Of a DNA stretch of 64,000 nucleotides, positions 53,642 through 62,543 are shown piece after piece. A program made the translations under genes and the position numbers. The notes below the pieces were generated by a model. It did not search any database, was not told the origin of the DNA, and worked only from the letters and a program-made list of their open reading frames with translations. Within the stretch, counting starts at the first letter, position 1. The number at the start of each line of letters is the position of its first letter. Source of the DNA: JAPOUP01 sp965221405 (GTDB taxonomy: Bacteria > Pseudomonadota > Alphaproteobacteria > Rhodobacterales > Rhodobacteraceae); contig CBDCSE010000002.1 in NCBI GenBank assembly GCA_965221405.1, forward strand, positions 2,046,001-2,110,000, written 5' to 3'.

Positions 53642-54458
53642 TGAGAGGTCCCATGAGCTCCAGAGCGATTGTGATCTCGACATGGGTGTTGCCATCAAGC
53701 CACTGGGCGAAAATATTGGTGTAATCGTTCTCAAGTATTTTGATGTTGTCCAGATCCCTGTCACCGAAGTCGGAAAATTCCAGAATCTCAAACCCTATCT
53801 GCCGGAGCATTCGGGTATAGCTTGATGGAGATTCAAAACTATGAACTGACCACGCTTCGCATACCGGACTGACGAATCGCTCGTATTCTTCCCTCGACAT
53901 GGAATCAGACACCATTGGATCCTGAGTGGCGATTTTTCCTCCTGGCCTGAGGATTCTGTAGACTTCGCTGAGGAACGTTTCGCGATCAGGGTAATGATAG
54001 GCGCTCTCTATATTGACGACCGTATCAATCGAATTATCCGCAAAGGGCAGGCTTTGGGAGCAATTCGCGTATTCCAGTTCGATGTGTCGCTTCAGCCCCA
54101 GTTCCTCGATCTTCCGATTTGCGATTGCCAACTGTTTCTCGCATATATTGACCCCGGTCACGCGGCAATTCCATAGATTTACCAATCGAATGGCGGTGCC
54201 GCCAACCCCACATCCCGCATCAACGACATGTGAGCCTTCATCGATCCCCGCGGGAGCGACAACCTCGTCGATCATCCTTTCGCATGCTCGATCAATACAG
54301 TCGAATTCCCTTTGGTGCCGTCTCTGGGTGGGTATCAGCGGCGGTAATTCACCCTGCTCGAATAGTCCTAGATGGATGTGGTCGCTGTTCCATTTATGAA
54401 TGTAAAATCCTTCCGTGAGTCTTTCGTAATGGTCGATTACGGTCTTCTCGAATTCCAT
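53580..54458 (-). CDS. SAM-dependent methyltransferase, small-molecule type
   Basis: A 292-residue class I methyltransferase. Motif I VVDAGCGVGGTA (about residues 79-90), post-I VTGVNICEKQ, motif II region FADNSIDTVVNIESAYHY, and a YRILRPGGKIATQDP segment (motif III). The N-terminal YERLTEGFYIHKWNSDHIHLG pattern is shared with gamma-tocopherol-, sarcosine/dimethylglycine- and some polyketide O-methyltransferases. Substrate unknown. Base composition is clearly more AT-rich than flanking genes, and it stands alone amid IS remnants, which suggests transfer. Confidence 0.8.
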   Translation of the reverse strand: MEFEKTVIDHYERLTEGFYIHKWNSDHIHLGLFEQGELPPLIPTQRRHQREFDCIDRACERMIDEVVAPAGIDEGSHVVDAGCGVGGTAIRLVNLWNCRVTGVNICEKQLAIANRKIEELGLKRHIELEYANCSQSLPFADNSIDTVVNIESAYHYPDRETFLSEVYRILRPGGKIATQDPMVSDSMSREEYERFVSPVCEAWSVHSFESPSSYTRMLRQIGFEILEFSDFGDRDLDNIKILENDYTNIFAQWLDGNTHVEITIALELMGPLIRAWKGRHLQLQRYCAEKPT

Positions 54459-55358
54459 TAATTTCCTCTTGGGTTATTATGGATGCGCGCTTCGACGTTT
54501 CACGATCCGATATCTGGAATTATTGTTAAGGGTATGACATGACCCTTGTCAATTCCGTCTGGAGCATGTCTCCTGAATCGGTCTCATGGTGGTGTCAGCC
54601 GACCGTTCCCACCATTCGGGAAAGTCGGCCAGCATTGGGTTTATGGTGCTGCGACGGTGCCGTTGCATCCGTGAAACGTGCTCATCGACCAAACCAGGGG
54701 ATACCAATGCCCTGGCACCTTTGCTCGGAAGGGATGGGGCGACCGCCACACTGAAGCGGGGGGAACCGTTCGGCCGTGCGGCTCCACTACCGGTCAGTGT
54801 CGCGACAGCGGTGAATGCTGTCGCCGCTATTACCCGGAGTGCCCATCCGGGGGTGTAGCTGCATGGGTTTTCTGATCAATGATTATCGGAAGAGCCTCTT
54901 GCACAATTATCGCGGTTCCGGCGGCCCTGTTCGCGCGTCCGCCGGGGTTCCGGCACCGGATTCCGGGGCCTCCGGGGTGACTCCGTGCACCCGGATATGG
55001 CGGAATGTCGCGGATGCCGGGTCGGCGGGTTCCTTCCGCGCACGGGTGTGCGCGCCGTCCCCTCCAGGGGGCGGCACCGGCGGCGTCCGGCGCTGCCGAC
55101 GGCGGGACGTCAGATGTTTAGCCGCATCAGCCGGTGGACCGTCAGGCCGGGCACGTCAGGGAACAGGTGGCAGGCCACCCCGGCGCGCGTCCCCGCACCC
55201 GGACGTGCCGTGCGCCACAGAAGTCCCTAGGGGCGGAGTTCACCCGCCCGCCGCCGGAGCGCTGCCTGCAGTGCGCACGATCGTGGCGGATGTGGCCGAC
55301 GTTCCGCCGCGCCAGTGCCCCCCGTGCGGGGCGCTCCTCGGCACCGCGGATTGGTTTT
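54459..55358. other. About 900 bp of unassigned, probably decayed sequence
   Basis: Plus and minus frames are open here and there (54539-54858, 54815-55373) but have GC-skewed, Arg/Pro/Gly-rich composition, no RBS and no motif I recognise. The context of IS remnants on both sides suggests mobile-element debris. The left end (54459-54540) should contain the methyltransferase promoter. Confidence 0.4.
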
Positions 55359-55499
55359 TTAGCCGAGCCATAAACCCAGGACAGCAACGGCAAGGCCGAT
55401 CATCCCGGCGATGGCGAGCAACATCCGCGTTTCACGCGCCGCAATATCAGAGCGCAGCCGTTCAAACGCGGTTTCATTTTCAGTCTTTAAAGTCTTCAT
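55359..55499 (-). CDS. Small membrane protein, coiled-coil plus C-terminal helix (DUF1640-like tail)
   Basis: A 46-residue ORF starting ATG 55499 with a strong GGAGG 5 bp upstream: a charged helical part (KTENETAFERLRSDIAARET) followed by one transmembrane helix (MLLAIAGMIGLAVAVLGLWL). The upstream codons (FDKRLAVLEER) continue in frame and look like coiled coil, but there is a stop just before them, so it may be the C-terminal remainder of a longer DUF1640/CCDC90-like protein. Overlapping features: none. Confidence 0.5.
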   Translation of the reverse strand: MKTLKTENETAFERLRSDIAARETRMLLAIAGMIGLAVAVLGLWLG

Positions 55500-55581
55500 G
55501 CGTTCCTCCAGGACGGCGAGCCGTTTATCGAAGATCGTGCAGTGAGGTCAATTTCCATAAGAAAAATTGTTACTTCATTGT

Positions 55582-56812
55582 TATACTCGGAATCATTAAT
55601 TCGCCCTTGAGGGCTGGCATGATTCGCGGAACGGCCCGGATACCCGGAAAACGGGCGGAAAAAACGGCATGCAGGAAACGGCATGTCCGGGACAGGCTGC
55701 ATCCTGACGCCGGAGGAGCGCGGGGCGCTGCTGGCGGTCATGCGCGGCCGCGGGGCCGGGGCGCCGAGGTGCGGCGCGCGGACGCGCCGGTGGCGCCCGG
55801 TGACGGCAGGAGCGTCGGCCTGGTCCGCGGGATCCTCCATCCCGGTCCCGGCACGGTGCGCGGTCGGCCGCCCGGGTTCCGCCGGACCGGCCTGGCCCCG
55901 GTGGACCCGGCGGCGTGTCCGGAGCGTGGGGGAAAGCCGGCGCGGGCCCGGGAGGCGTCGCTCCGGGAGACGCCGCCGACCAGCCCGCCGCGCGGCGCCA
56001 GCGGGGTCCGGGACATCATCCCGCCGGGCTTCGGCCAGGGGTACGCCCGCGGCGGCGCCATGGGGCCGACGCACCGGCCGGGATCCGGTCACGTCAGGCC
56101 GGAACCGCTTCCGGGGCAGGCCGACAGGGCGGCGCGGGAGGCCTTCATGCGGAAGTGCGGACGGACGGTGCGGGACGCGCCGCCCGACGAGGCGACCGTC
56201 CTCCCCGACGCGGCGCACCCCGGATGGCAGGGCCGTCCGGCCCACGGCCGGGTCCTCCGCGGGGACAGGCCCGCGGTCAGGCCGGTGACGGGACGGCGGC
56301 GGCCGGACCCGCACGGGGCGCCGGATCCGGGAACGGTGGAGCCCGCAACGGGCGGGGGCGGGCGGACCGGCGCCACCACGGCCCTGCGGCTTCCCGGGAA
56401 CCGGAGCGCGCCCGTCCCGGCGGCGCGGCGGTCCACGTCCTGCCGGACAACGCCCGCCACCGTCACGCGGAGGCGCCCGTGCCCTTCCCGGAGCGGCCGG
56501 GATGCCGCGTCCGGCCGCGCTTCCCGCCGCCCCACGCCCCGCACCCGACCCCACCGGGCGCCTGTGGGGGGTCATGCACCGCCACGTGAGGCGTGACCGG
56601 TTCCACGCGGACCCGCGCCAGCTCACCGGGGCGATCCTCAGGTTCCCCGACGGGGCCCTTCCCCGTGAACGGGAGGCCATCGCGGAATCCGTCACCGGCG
56701 GTTTCCGGGTGGTCACCCATGACGGACACCGCATGGCCGGACAGCGGATCCGGCCATGCGGCGGAGGGCGAACCGGGCCGGGAAGTACGGTCAAGTTCAG
56801 TTCAGCGAGTAT
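55582..56812 (+). mobile_element. Decayed IS630-family element
   Basis: Ends are marked by TATACTCG at 55582-55589 and its inverse CGAGTATA at 56805-56812, next to TA. Inside, all three plus-strand frames give fragments of a single IS630 transposase. About 1.23 kb. The element differs from the IS630 copy at 26515 in both ends and protein. Confidence 0.65.
55683..56790 (+). pseudogene. IS630-family transposase, multiply frameshifted
   Basis: Recognisable pieces in shifting frames: ILTPEERGALLAVMRGRG, then RPEPLPGQADRAAREAFM, RTVRDAPPDEATVLPDAAHP (first Asp region), GRPAHGRVLRGDRPAVRPVT, the DNARHRHAEA-like second Asp region, and LWGVMHRHVRRDRFHADPRQ with the C-terminal ESVTGGFRVVTHDG. Substitutions such as Arg or Pro for conserved residues, besides the frameshifts, show long decay. 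The long minus-strand ORF over the same bases is an artefact of high GC. Confidence 0.8.
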
Positions 56813-56850
56813 AAGAAAAAATTATTTAAGCGGTAATTGCTGCTTCTCGA

Positions 56851-58254
56851 CTAGGCGGTCCCTGAGCCGCTGCCCACGCCCGCATTACGCATGAAGGGGG
56901 TATTCCGATCAAGGATATCAGGAGCATCCTCAAGATGCAGCAAGTTGTTGTTCACCAGTTGCGTGCGAACCGTCATCGGAGACACCCTGAAGTGTCTGGC
57001 GACTTCGTCCTGCTTCTCTTCAGAAAGATCATTTCCAACCATCGTCTCGACAGCTTGAAAAGGGCAAAGGAATTCAGCTGCGAAAGCACGCTGCATCTTC
57101 TGTCGATAGCTGTAGGAGATTGTCGCAGGATAGAGATGTTCATTTGCGCTGATGATCTGTGTGTGAACGATACGATCGCCGATCAGTCTCGCCAATTCGA
57201 ACCGACGGCCGGTTACCCATTTTGGCCTGAGAGCGACCTTGGCGTCCCCATTGTTCCCATTGAGTATAAATGAAATTTTGTCACCACGTTTCCAACGGCT
57301 TGTGATTGTATCATCAACTGTCCCCGCGAATTCAGCAAGTTGATGATGCGAAATGCATTGATCACCAAGATTCTCCTGCTTCCGCAATGCCTGTGCGAGA
57401 CTTTCGCCAAATTTCCACGCATGAAGATGGCCGTGCGGTGATATCTCTTCGGGATTGATCAGGCGCAGCGCATCTTTTGTATTCATGTCGAATCCTCCTT
57501 TGGCATGATCTTGGATCTCTTGAGACAAGGTCAGGCCATTGTGGGGATTTATGCCATCTGGCTCGGCTGCAAACAATTCGGCCACAGCATCGTCTCCAAG
57601 GCGATCCGCATCCGCAAGGCGGTTCGCGATTACGGACTCATCGACATCATCCGCATCGTAGCCGAGCAATGCTTCGAGCTTGCGGTAGCGGGCCGAATCC
57701 CCTTGTTGTCGCTCCTGCTTTAGATCTCGCCAAAGACGATGGAGATTTGTGGTCTTAAGACCACTGCCATCCAACCGCGACAGCATGGCTTGAACGAATT
57801 CGTCAATGGCGCTTTCAAGCGCACACACAGGTATGATCGCCGAGTGACTAGTACCAAGGTACTGAAAAAGGGCCTTCTGGTCATTCATGCTTGATCTGGA
57901 TGTCAGCTTGGCATGTTTTCCGTCCGATGCAAATTCGATGCATGGCCAAAGGTAGCCGTCTCCTGCGGTGTTCATGTGGTGTGCCAACACCCATTCGGAT
58001 CGGGTCTGGGGCGTCTTTGATCCCTGACGCGGGACTTCCCACATGATTCGCCACCAGTTCCAGACAAACCATTCGGCAAGTGCGTACCCAGAAATGAGGG
58101 GCCCTTCACGCAATGTGCGGCTTTCGGTTTCGATGCCGTGTGTCAGCAAGTAGTTATTGGCCTTGACAGTCAGCTGGCCGAATGTGGAACGTTCCTCCGG
58201 CGACCCGGAATCCAGTGGCCGAGGTTCAAGTGATATCGTCACGCGATTGGTCAT
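56851..58254 (-). CDS. ImmA/IrrE-like protein without the HExxH metal site
   Basis: A 467-residue protein. The C-terminal 130 residues follow the ImmA/IrrE (COG2856) pattern: RRFELARLIGDRI where active members have a LAHELGHxx helix, then a segment ending KMQRAFAAEFLCPFQAV and SEEKQDEVARHFRVSPMTVRTQL. The HExxH zinc motif is replaced (LIGDR), so proteolysis is unlikely. The N-terminal 330 residues are unrecognised, Trp-rich near 65-80 (EWFVWNWWRIMW). I chose ATG 58254 because it overlaps the upstream stop by 4 bp (ATGA). With the preceding gene it forms a two-gene operon, intact amid pseudogenes. Confidence 0.7.
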   Translation of the reverse strand: MTNRVTISLEPRPLDSGSPEERSTFGQLTVKANNYLLTHGIETESRTLREGPLISGYALAEWFVWNWWRIMWEVPRQGSKTPQTRSEWVLAHHMNTAGDGYLWPCIEFASDGKHAKLTSRSSMNDQKALFQYLGTSHSAIIPVCALESAIDEFVQAMLSRLDGSGLKTTNLHRLWRDLKQERQQGDSARYRKLEALLGYDADDVDESVIANRLADADRLGDDAVAELFAAEPDGINPHNGLTLSQEIQDHAKGGFDMNTKDALRLINPEEISPHGHLHAWKFGESLAQALRKQENLGDQCISHHQLAEFAGTVDDTITSRWKRGDKISFILNGNNGDAKVALRPKWVTGRRFELARLIGDRIVHTQIISANEHLYPATISYSYRQKMQRAFAAEFLCPFQAVETMVGNDLSEEKQDEVARHFRVSPMTVRTQLVNNNLLHLEDAPDILDRNTPFMRNAGVGSGSGTA

Positions 58255-58757
58255 CTGGCATTCCATGCATCAATGACAAGTGTTCGCATCGCGCCTTCAT
58301 CGTTACCCAACTCATAGCCATGGTAGCATTTGCTGTTTTTGCTGAGCTTGGCTTCGTAGACTCTGTTGTCCCCGTCTTCATCAACGGCCCAGATATATTT
58401 GGGACAGTCTTCGATTCTGTATGTACTGATCATGGCTCGATCAATTGCCTTGCGAAAAAGTGTCTGCGCTCGGTCCTTTGAAATAGAGCCCGAACCATCG
58501 CAAAGAGATTTGGTGGGCCGCGGACTGGTTGGCGGATTGAAACCAAAGTCTGCTGGTCTTTTCTTGTGGTGCGCACTGCCGGTGTATCTCACATGCTTTC
58601 TGAGCCATGCGATGTCATCCTTGCTGATGCATTGTATGGATTCAATTCTACGCTTTGGGATTGTTTCCCATGCGTTTTGGCATCGCCTAACCCTTCCCAT
58701 GACCAAGGGAATGTCTCGCTTGCAGGGGACGTCCCAATTGATGTTGAAACTCATCAA
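58251..58757 (-). CDS. Unknown 168-residue protein coupled to the ImmA/IrrE-like gene
   Basis: Starts MMSFNINWDVPCKRD; Lys/Arg-rich centre (RRCQNAWETIPKRRIES, AWLRKHVRYTGSAHHKK) and a C-terminal module KYIWAVDEDGDNRVYEAKL...YHGYELGNDEGAMRTLVIDAW. This compact WAVDEDGxVYEAKL...YHGY ending recurs, as far as I recall, in uncharacterised small proteins. No known domain can be named. First gene of the pair; the next gene overlaps by 4 bp. Lower GC than the core genes. Confidence 0.65.
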   Translation of the reverse strand: MMSFNINWDVPCKRDIPLVMGRVRRCQNAWETIPKRRIESIQCISKDDIAWLRKHVRYTGSAHHKKRPADFGFNPPTSPRPTKSLCDGSGSISKDRAQTLFRKAIDRAMISTYRIEDCPKYIWAVDEDGDNRVYEAKLSKNSKCYHGYELGNDEGAMRTLVIDAWNAR

Positions 58758-59110
58758 AGCAGCTTTGCCTCTTATGGAGTCTATGCAGCCTTCTTAGTCG
58801 AGTCGAGGTGACGATGTTGGTGGTGGGTGTCCCCAATTTTTTGACATCATGCGGCGATGGCCTGATTTGCCCGCCACTCGAGCAGGTCGGGCACCGCAGG
58901 TTCATGACGCGGCCCCTGGGCGCAAGCATGGCGTTGGCGCCCCTCTCCGACTAGCGCGTGCCGGAGCGCTCCGCCCGCAGCCCGAACTGTCGGCATCCGC
59001 CCCACGACGCCCGGCCCGGCGGCAGGCATCCCCCGCCGCTCTGGCAGGTAAGGTGATGCAGCCCGTGAAGTGTCGCGGCATGTCGGTTCGCTGGGCGGAG
59101 ACCACTTGAG
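58758..59110. other. Unassigned junction region before bchP
   Basis: About 350 bp from the start of the two-gene unit to the bchP stop. A minus-strand frame (58847-59029) ends in a transposase-like tail (RHEPAVPDLLEWRANQAIAA) that I cannot assign to a family. It marks the right edge of the insertion-rich stretch. Confidence 0.4.
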
Positions 59111-60298
59111 TCATATGTGATCCGGTGGAACGAGACCCGCCAGGTGGCCGATGTTCTTGATGCCGATTTTTAGATGCGCGAGTGGCCGCGCCCGTACAAG
59201 CCGCTTGTTCATGTACGCTTCGAAAGTGAGGCGCTGGACATCGATATCGTGACATAGTGACACGAAACGCTCGCGCCGGGTGTCCGACCTGTAATAGGCA
59301 TCCTGCATCGAACGGAGAACCCGAAATACTGTCTTGTGCTCGCCCATGAAGAGGCGACGGGCGAGCTGGAGATCGGCGGCCCGCCCTGACTTCAGTGCCG
59401 CCGCGCACGCCTTGGCCGCCACACGGCCACCGACCATTGCGTAGTATATACCTTCGCCGGAACTGGGCGCCACGACACCCGCGGCGTCGCCCGCCAGCAC
59501 CAGATCGCGCCCGTTGTCCCATCGGGCGAGCGGTTTCAGCGGAATCGGCGCACCCTCAGCCCGCACGGTCTCGCAGTCATCAAGGCCGCTGGCGGCCCTG
59601 AGATCCGCTGTCGCTCTCTTTAGGTCGACAGCGTCCACCGCGGTGCCCATACCAACGCTGGCCAATGCTCCATGCGGAAAGACCCAACCGTAGAAATCCG
59701 GACTGATTGCCCCGTCATATACGACATCGCAGCGGTCAGGATGATACTCGCCACGTGGTCCGGGTGCCTTGACGATCTCGTGATAGGCCATGACATAGGG
59801 AATCGTATCACCGCCCTCCAGCTCTGCCCGCGCCACTTTGGAGCGTGCGCCGTCGGCCCCGATCACAAGCCTGGCGTTCAGATGGCTCTCGCTGCCGCTC
59901 GCCTTGTCGCGGTAAAGCACGCGGGCGCGACCGGCATCCCGCTCAATCCGCAGAAAAGTTCCGGTTCGGCGCACCGCACCGGCGGTAACGGCGCGGGCTC
60001 GCAGGAATTCATCGAAGAACTCCCGCTCGACCATGCCGACGAATCCGTTTTCGATTGGAATATCCACCTTGCGTCCCGAAGGCGAAATCATCCGTGCCGT
60101 GGTGATCCGCGCCACGAGCTGGGTGTCCGGAATGTCGAAATCCGCGATCGCGCGCGGTGGAATCGCGCCGCCGCAGGGCTTTATACGCCCGTCGCGGTCA
60201 AGAAGCGAAACCCGATGACCGCTCCGCGCCAGATCTTCGGCAGCCGTTGCTCCCGCAGGGCCGCCGCCCACGACGACAACGTCAAAATCCATGCTCAT
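59111..60298 (-). CDS. bchP: Geranylgeranyl reductase
   Basis: BchP, 395 residues, reduces the geranylgeranyl tail of bacteriochlorophyll a to phytyl in three steps. N-terminal FAD-binding VVVGGGPAGATAAEDLARSG, then IKPCGGAIPPRAI, DGARSKVAR, YGWVFPHGALASVGMG and GDAAGVVAPSSGEGIYYAM. Overlaps the upstream transporter gene by 4 bp. Last gene of ppsR-bchG-transporter-bchP as read here; the usual downstream idi gene is absent, since the insertion-rich stretch starts directly after it. Confidence 0.96.
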   Translation of the reverse strand: MSMDFDVVVVGGGPAGATAAEDLARSGHRVSLLDRDGRIKPCGGAIPPRAIADFDIPDTQLVARITTARMISPSGRKVDIPIENGFVGMVEREFFDEFLRARAVTAGAVRRTGTFLRIERDAGRARVLYRDKASGSESHLNARLVIGADGARSKVARAELEGGDTIPYVMAYHEIVKAPGPRGEYHPDRCDVVYDGAISPDFYGWVFPHGALASVGMGTAVDAVDLKRATADLRAASGLDDCETVRAEGAPIPLKPLARWDNGRDLVLAGDAAGVVAPSSGEGIYYAMVGGRVAAKACAAALKSGRAADLQLARRLFMGEHKTVFRVLRSMQDAYYRSDTRRERFVSLCHDIDVQRLTFEAYMNKRLVRARPLAHLKIGIKNIGHLAGLVPPDHI

Positions 60299-61578
60299 TC
60301 TCCTGCCAGAACCCTGTTCGATCGGAGACTATGCGTGTCGATGACCCTCGCCGCCATGAATGCCGTGCACGCAAAAAGCAACGCCTCCGCGAGAAAGACT
60401 ATGCCAAAGGCAGGCGCATCAGCCATCGCTCGGCGCAGTATGTCAGCGGCCGCGGCGCCCAGAAGGCCCCCGAAACCCGCCGCAAGTGCCTGCCCGGCAC
60501 CCCAGAGACCCATACGCGTGCCCTCCCGGGAGTTGCGGCCCTGTCCGGCGAGGGCCATCATCGAGCCGATCGCCGCGACGGCAAACATCCCGTTGAAAAA
60601 CCCAAGGAGAACAACCGCGTGGACAAGAGGTGCCCCAGGTCCTTGCGCCCCAAGCGCGGCGATCGCCGCAAGACTGAACGCCGACCCGATGCAGGCCAGG
60701 ATCACCCATCCGCGCAGCGTACCGATACCCAGGCCGGAGACTGCGACCCCAACCAATACCATTCCGACAAACACGCCGCCGTTCTGCGCGCCCGAAAGCG
60801 TTGTCGACTGACCCGGCGTGAAAGCGAACACAAGTCCCGCATATGGCTCCAGGATCAGCTCCTGCATGAAGTAGGCAGTCATCGACAGGAACACGAAGAT
60901 GGTGAAATCGCGTGTTTTCCGTTCCGACCAGACTTCCCGGAGTCCTTCCAGGAACGGCATCGACTCCGGTTTACGCACGATCCCCAGACCCCGTTCGAGC
61001 CCGGCAACGGCGAGGCATGTCAACAGGGATGCCCCGACGCATATCGCCGCAACGATCCAGATCAGGCGCCCGGCGCTGTAAGGATCCAGCACCGCGCCCA
61101 TACCCCCGGCGCAGACGGCTATGCCGGCAACCATCATGAGCCATGTTATCGTTGCCGCGGCCGCTCGCCTCTCGGGGGCCGTGGAGGTCGCCAGTAGCGC
61201 CAGCAAGGACGTTCCGCAGGCTCCGACCCCCACTCCGATAAGTGCGTAGGACATGATCGATAACGCCAGTCCAAGAGGAAAGCTGTCAGCCAGCACCGCG
61301 ATGCTTGAAGCCGCCCCGATACCCCCCAGCCCCAGCACCACCATGCCGCCGATGATCCAGCGTGTGCGCCTGCCACCCCTATCCGACGCAAAACCCCATT
61401 GAGGCCGCGAGATCTGGATGCCGTAATGCAGGGCCACCAGAAAGCCCGGCATCACCGCGGGCAGTGCCAGCTCGACCACCATAAGGCGATTGAGCGTCGA
61501 GGTGGCGATTACGACAATCGCGCCAAGACACATCTGCACAAGTCCCAGCCGGACGATCGAAATCCAGGAAAGCGTCAC
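60295..61578 (-). CDS. PucC-family MFS transporter of the bchG-bchP operon (Orf428-type)
   Basis: A 427-residue 12-helix protein of the BCD branch. Typical segments are TSTLNRLMVVELALPA, GFASDRGGRRTRWIIGGM, LLALLATSTAPERRAAA and QELILEPYAGLVFAFTPGQS. In purple bacteria this gene (orf428, once called the 44.5-kDa bacteriochlorophyll synthase subunit) always lies between bchP and bchG, and it presumably moves or delivers bacteriochlorophyll between BchG/BchP and antenna assembly. Overlaps both neighbours by 4 bp. Confidence 0.93.
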   Translation of the reverse strand: MTLSWISIVRLGLVQMCLGAIVVIATSTLNRLMVVELALPAVMPGFLVALHYGIQISRPQWGFASDRGGRRTRWIIGGMVVLGLGGIGAASSIAVLADSFPLGLALSIMSYALIGVGVGACGTSLLALLATSTAPERRAAAATITWLMMVAGIAVCAGGMGAVLDPYSAGRLIWIVAAICVGASLLTCLAVAGLERGLGIVRKPESMPFLEGLREVWSERKTRDFTIFVFLSMTAYFMQELILEPYAGLVFAFTPGQSTTLSGAQNGGVFVGMVLVGVAVSGLGIGTLRGWVILACIGSAFSLAAIAALGAQGPGAPLVHAVVLLGFFNGMFAVAAIGSMMALAGQGRNSREGTRMGLWGAGQALAAGFGGLLGAAAADILRRAMADAPAFGIVFLAEALLFACTAFMAARVIDTHSLRSNRVLAGE

Positions 61579-62483
61579 GGCATCATCCCCAGGGTGCGGA
61601 TCCCGAAAGCCGCGATCATCATGCCGGTGATGTAGAGAATCACGCCGGTCCCGTTGTACCAGGGCGCCTTGAGCTTAGGGTCGCGGAGCAGCACCCTCAT
61701 CGCCAGAAATTGCCCGATCAGTGCCGAGAGAACGGATAGGGCGTGCCAGGGCCGGTCCCAGAAAATCAGCATCGCAATCACCGCAAGCTGGGGCCATGCC
61801 ATCATCCAGCACGCGAGACGCGCCGCACGCTCCGGTCCCAGCGTAACCGGCAGCGAGTTGACACCGGTCTGCCGGTCGCCCTCAAGAGCCTTGAAGTCGT
61901 TGAGGGTCATGATTCCATGTGCGCCGATTCCGTAAAGCAGCGCGACCGCGACGACAGGCCATCCCGGTGCGCCCGAGGCCAGTACCGCGGCTCCGGTGAA
62001 CCACGGCAGACTTTCGTAGCTCAGCCCCACGAGCCCGGGACCGAGCACACCCGAGCGCTTCAGCCGCACCGGCTCCGCCGAATAGGCCCAGGCCGCCAAA
62101 ACGGCAACAGCCGTCGCACCGAACCCCCAGGGCCCAAGCCGCCATCCCAGCAAAAACGCAAGCAGACTCATGAAGAGGGCGATCCAAAGCCCCCAGCGAC
62201 CGGGAACCTGGCCCGAGGGAATGGGACGGTCGGGCTCGTTTATCATATCGACGTGACGGTCGCACCAATCGTTCGCCGCCTGACTCATCCCGCAGACGAC
62301 CGGACCGGCGAGAACGATTCCGAGAATGACCAGATCCCATTTGCCTGTCGGCGAAACCCCCGCCGATACCGCGCCGCAAAGATAGGCCCACATGGGTGGA
62401 AACCATGTCACCGGCTTGATCAGCCTCAGCATTGCCGTCGGTTGGGGTATAGCCATGGTCTGCGGATCTGCGGTTAAGCCCAT
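61575..62483 (-). CDS. bchG: Bacteriochlorophyll synthase
   Basis: BchG, about 302 residues, a UbiA-family membrane prenyltransferase that esterifies bacteriochlorophyllide a with geranylgeranyl diphosphate. The first Asp-rich motif is NDWCDRHVDMINEPDRPIPS, the second is DFKALEGDRQTGVNSLP. Eight or nine transmembrane helices. The start could be 62483 (MGLTADPQTM, GAAAGG upstream) or 62456; the longer frame to 62528 would need a TTG start. Overlaps the transporter gene by 4 bp. Confidence 0.95.
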   Translation of the reverse strand: MGLTADPQTMAIPQPTAMLRLIKPVTWFPPMWAYLCGAVSAGVSPTGKWDLVILGIVLAGPVVCGMSQAANDWCDRHVDMINEPDRPIPSGQVPGRWGLWIALFMSLLAFLLGWRLGPWGFGATAVAVLAAWAYSAEPVRLKRSGVLGPGLVGLSYESLPWFTGAAVLASGAPGWPVVAVALLYGIGAHGIMTLNDFKALEGDRQTGVNSLPVTLGPERAARLACWMMAWPQLAVIAMLIFWDRPWHALSVLSALIGQFLAMRVLLRDPKLKAPWYNGTGVILYITGMMIAAFGIRTLGMMP

Positions 62484-62543
62484 TCGCCCGGCCTGCCTTT
62501 CAACTCGTTTGGTCAGGAGCGGAACCAACAGCAGGATGACGGA

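Noticed and set aside
55496..56794. 432-codon minus-strand ORF
   Set aside because: It is the complement of the decayed IS630 transposase; the plus strand has the recognisable motifs, and the minus product is Arg/Pro/Gly-rich.
57477..57758. Plus-strand ORFs inside the ImmA/IrrE-like gene
   Set aside because: They are antisense to a 467-residue frame with recognisable C-terminal domain pattern and coupled upstream gene.
59672..60811. Long plus-strand ORF of 379 codons (and another at 60157-61197)
   Set aside because: Both are antisense to bchP and the PucC-family transporter gene and arise from high GC3.
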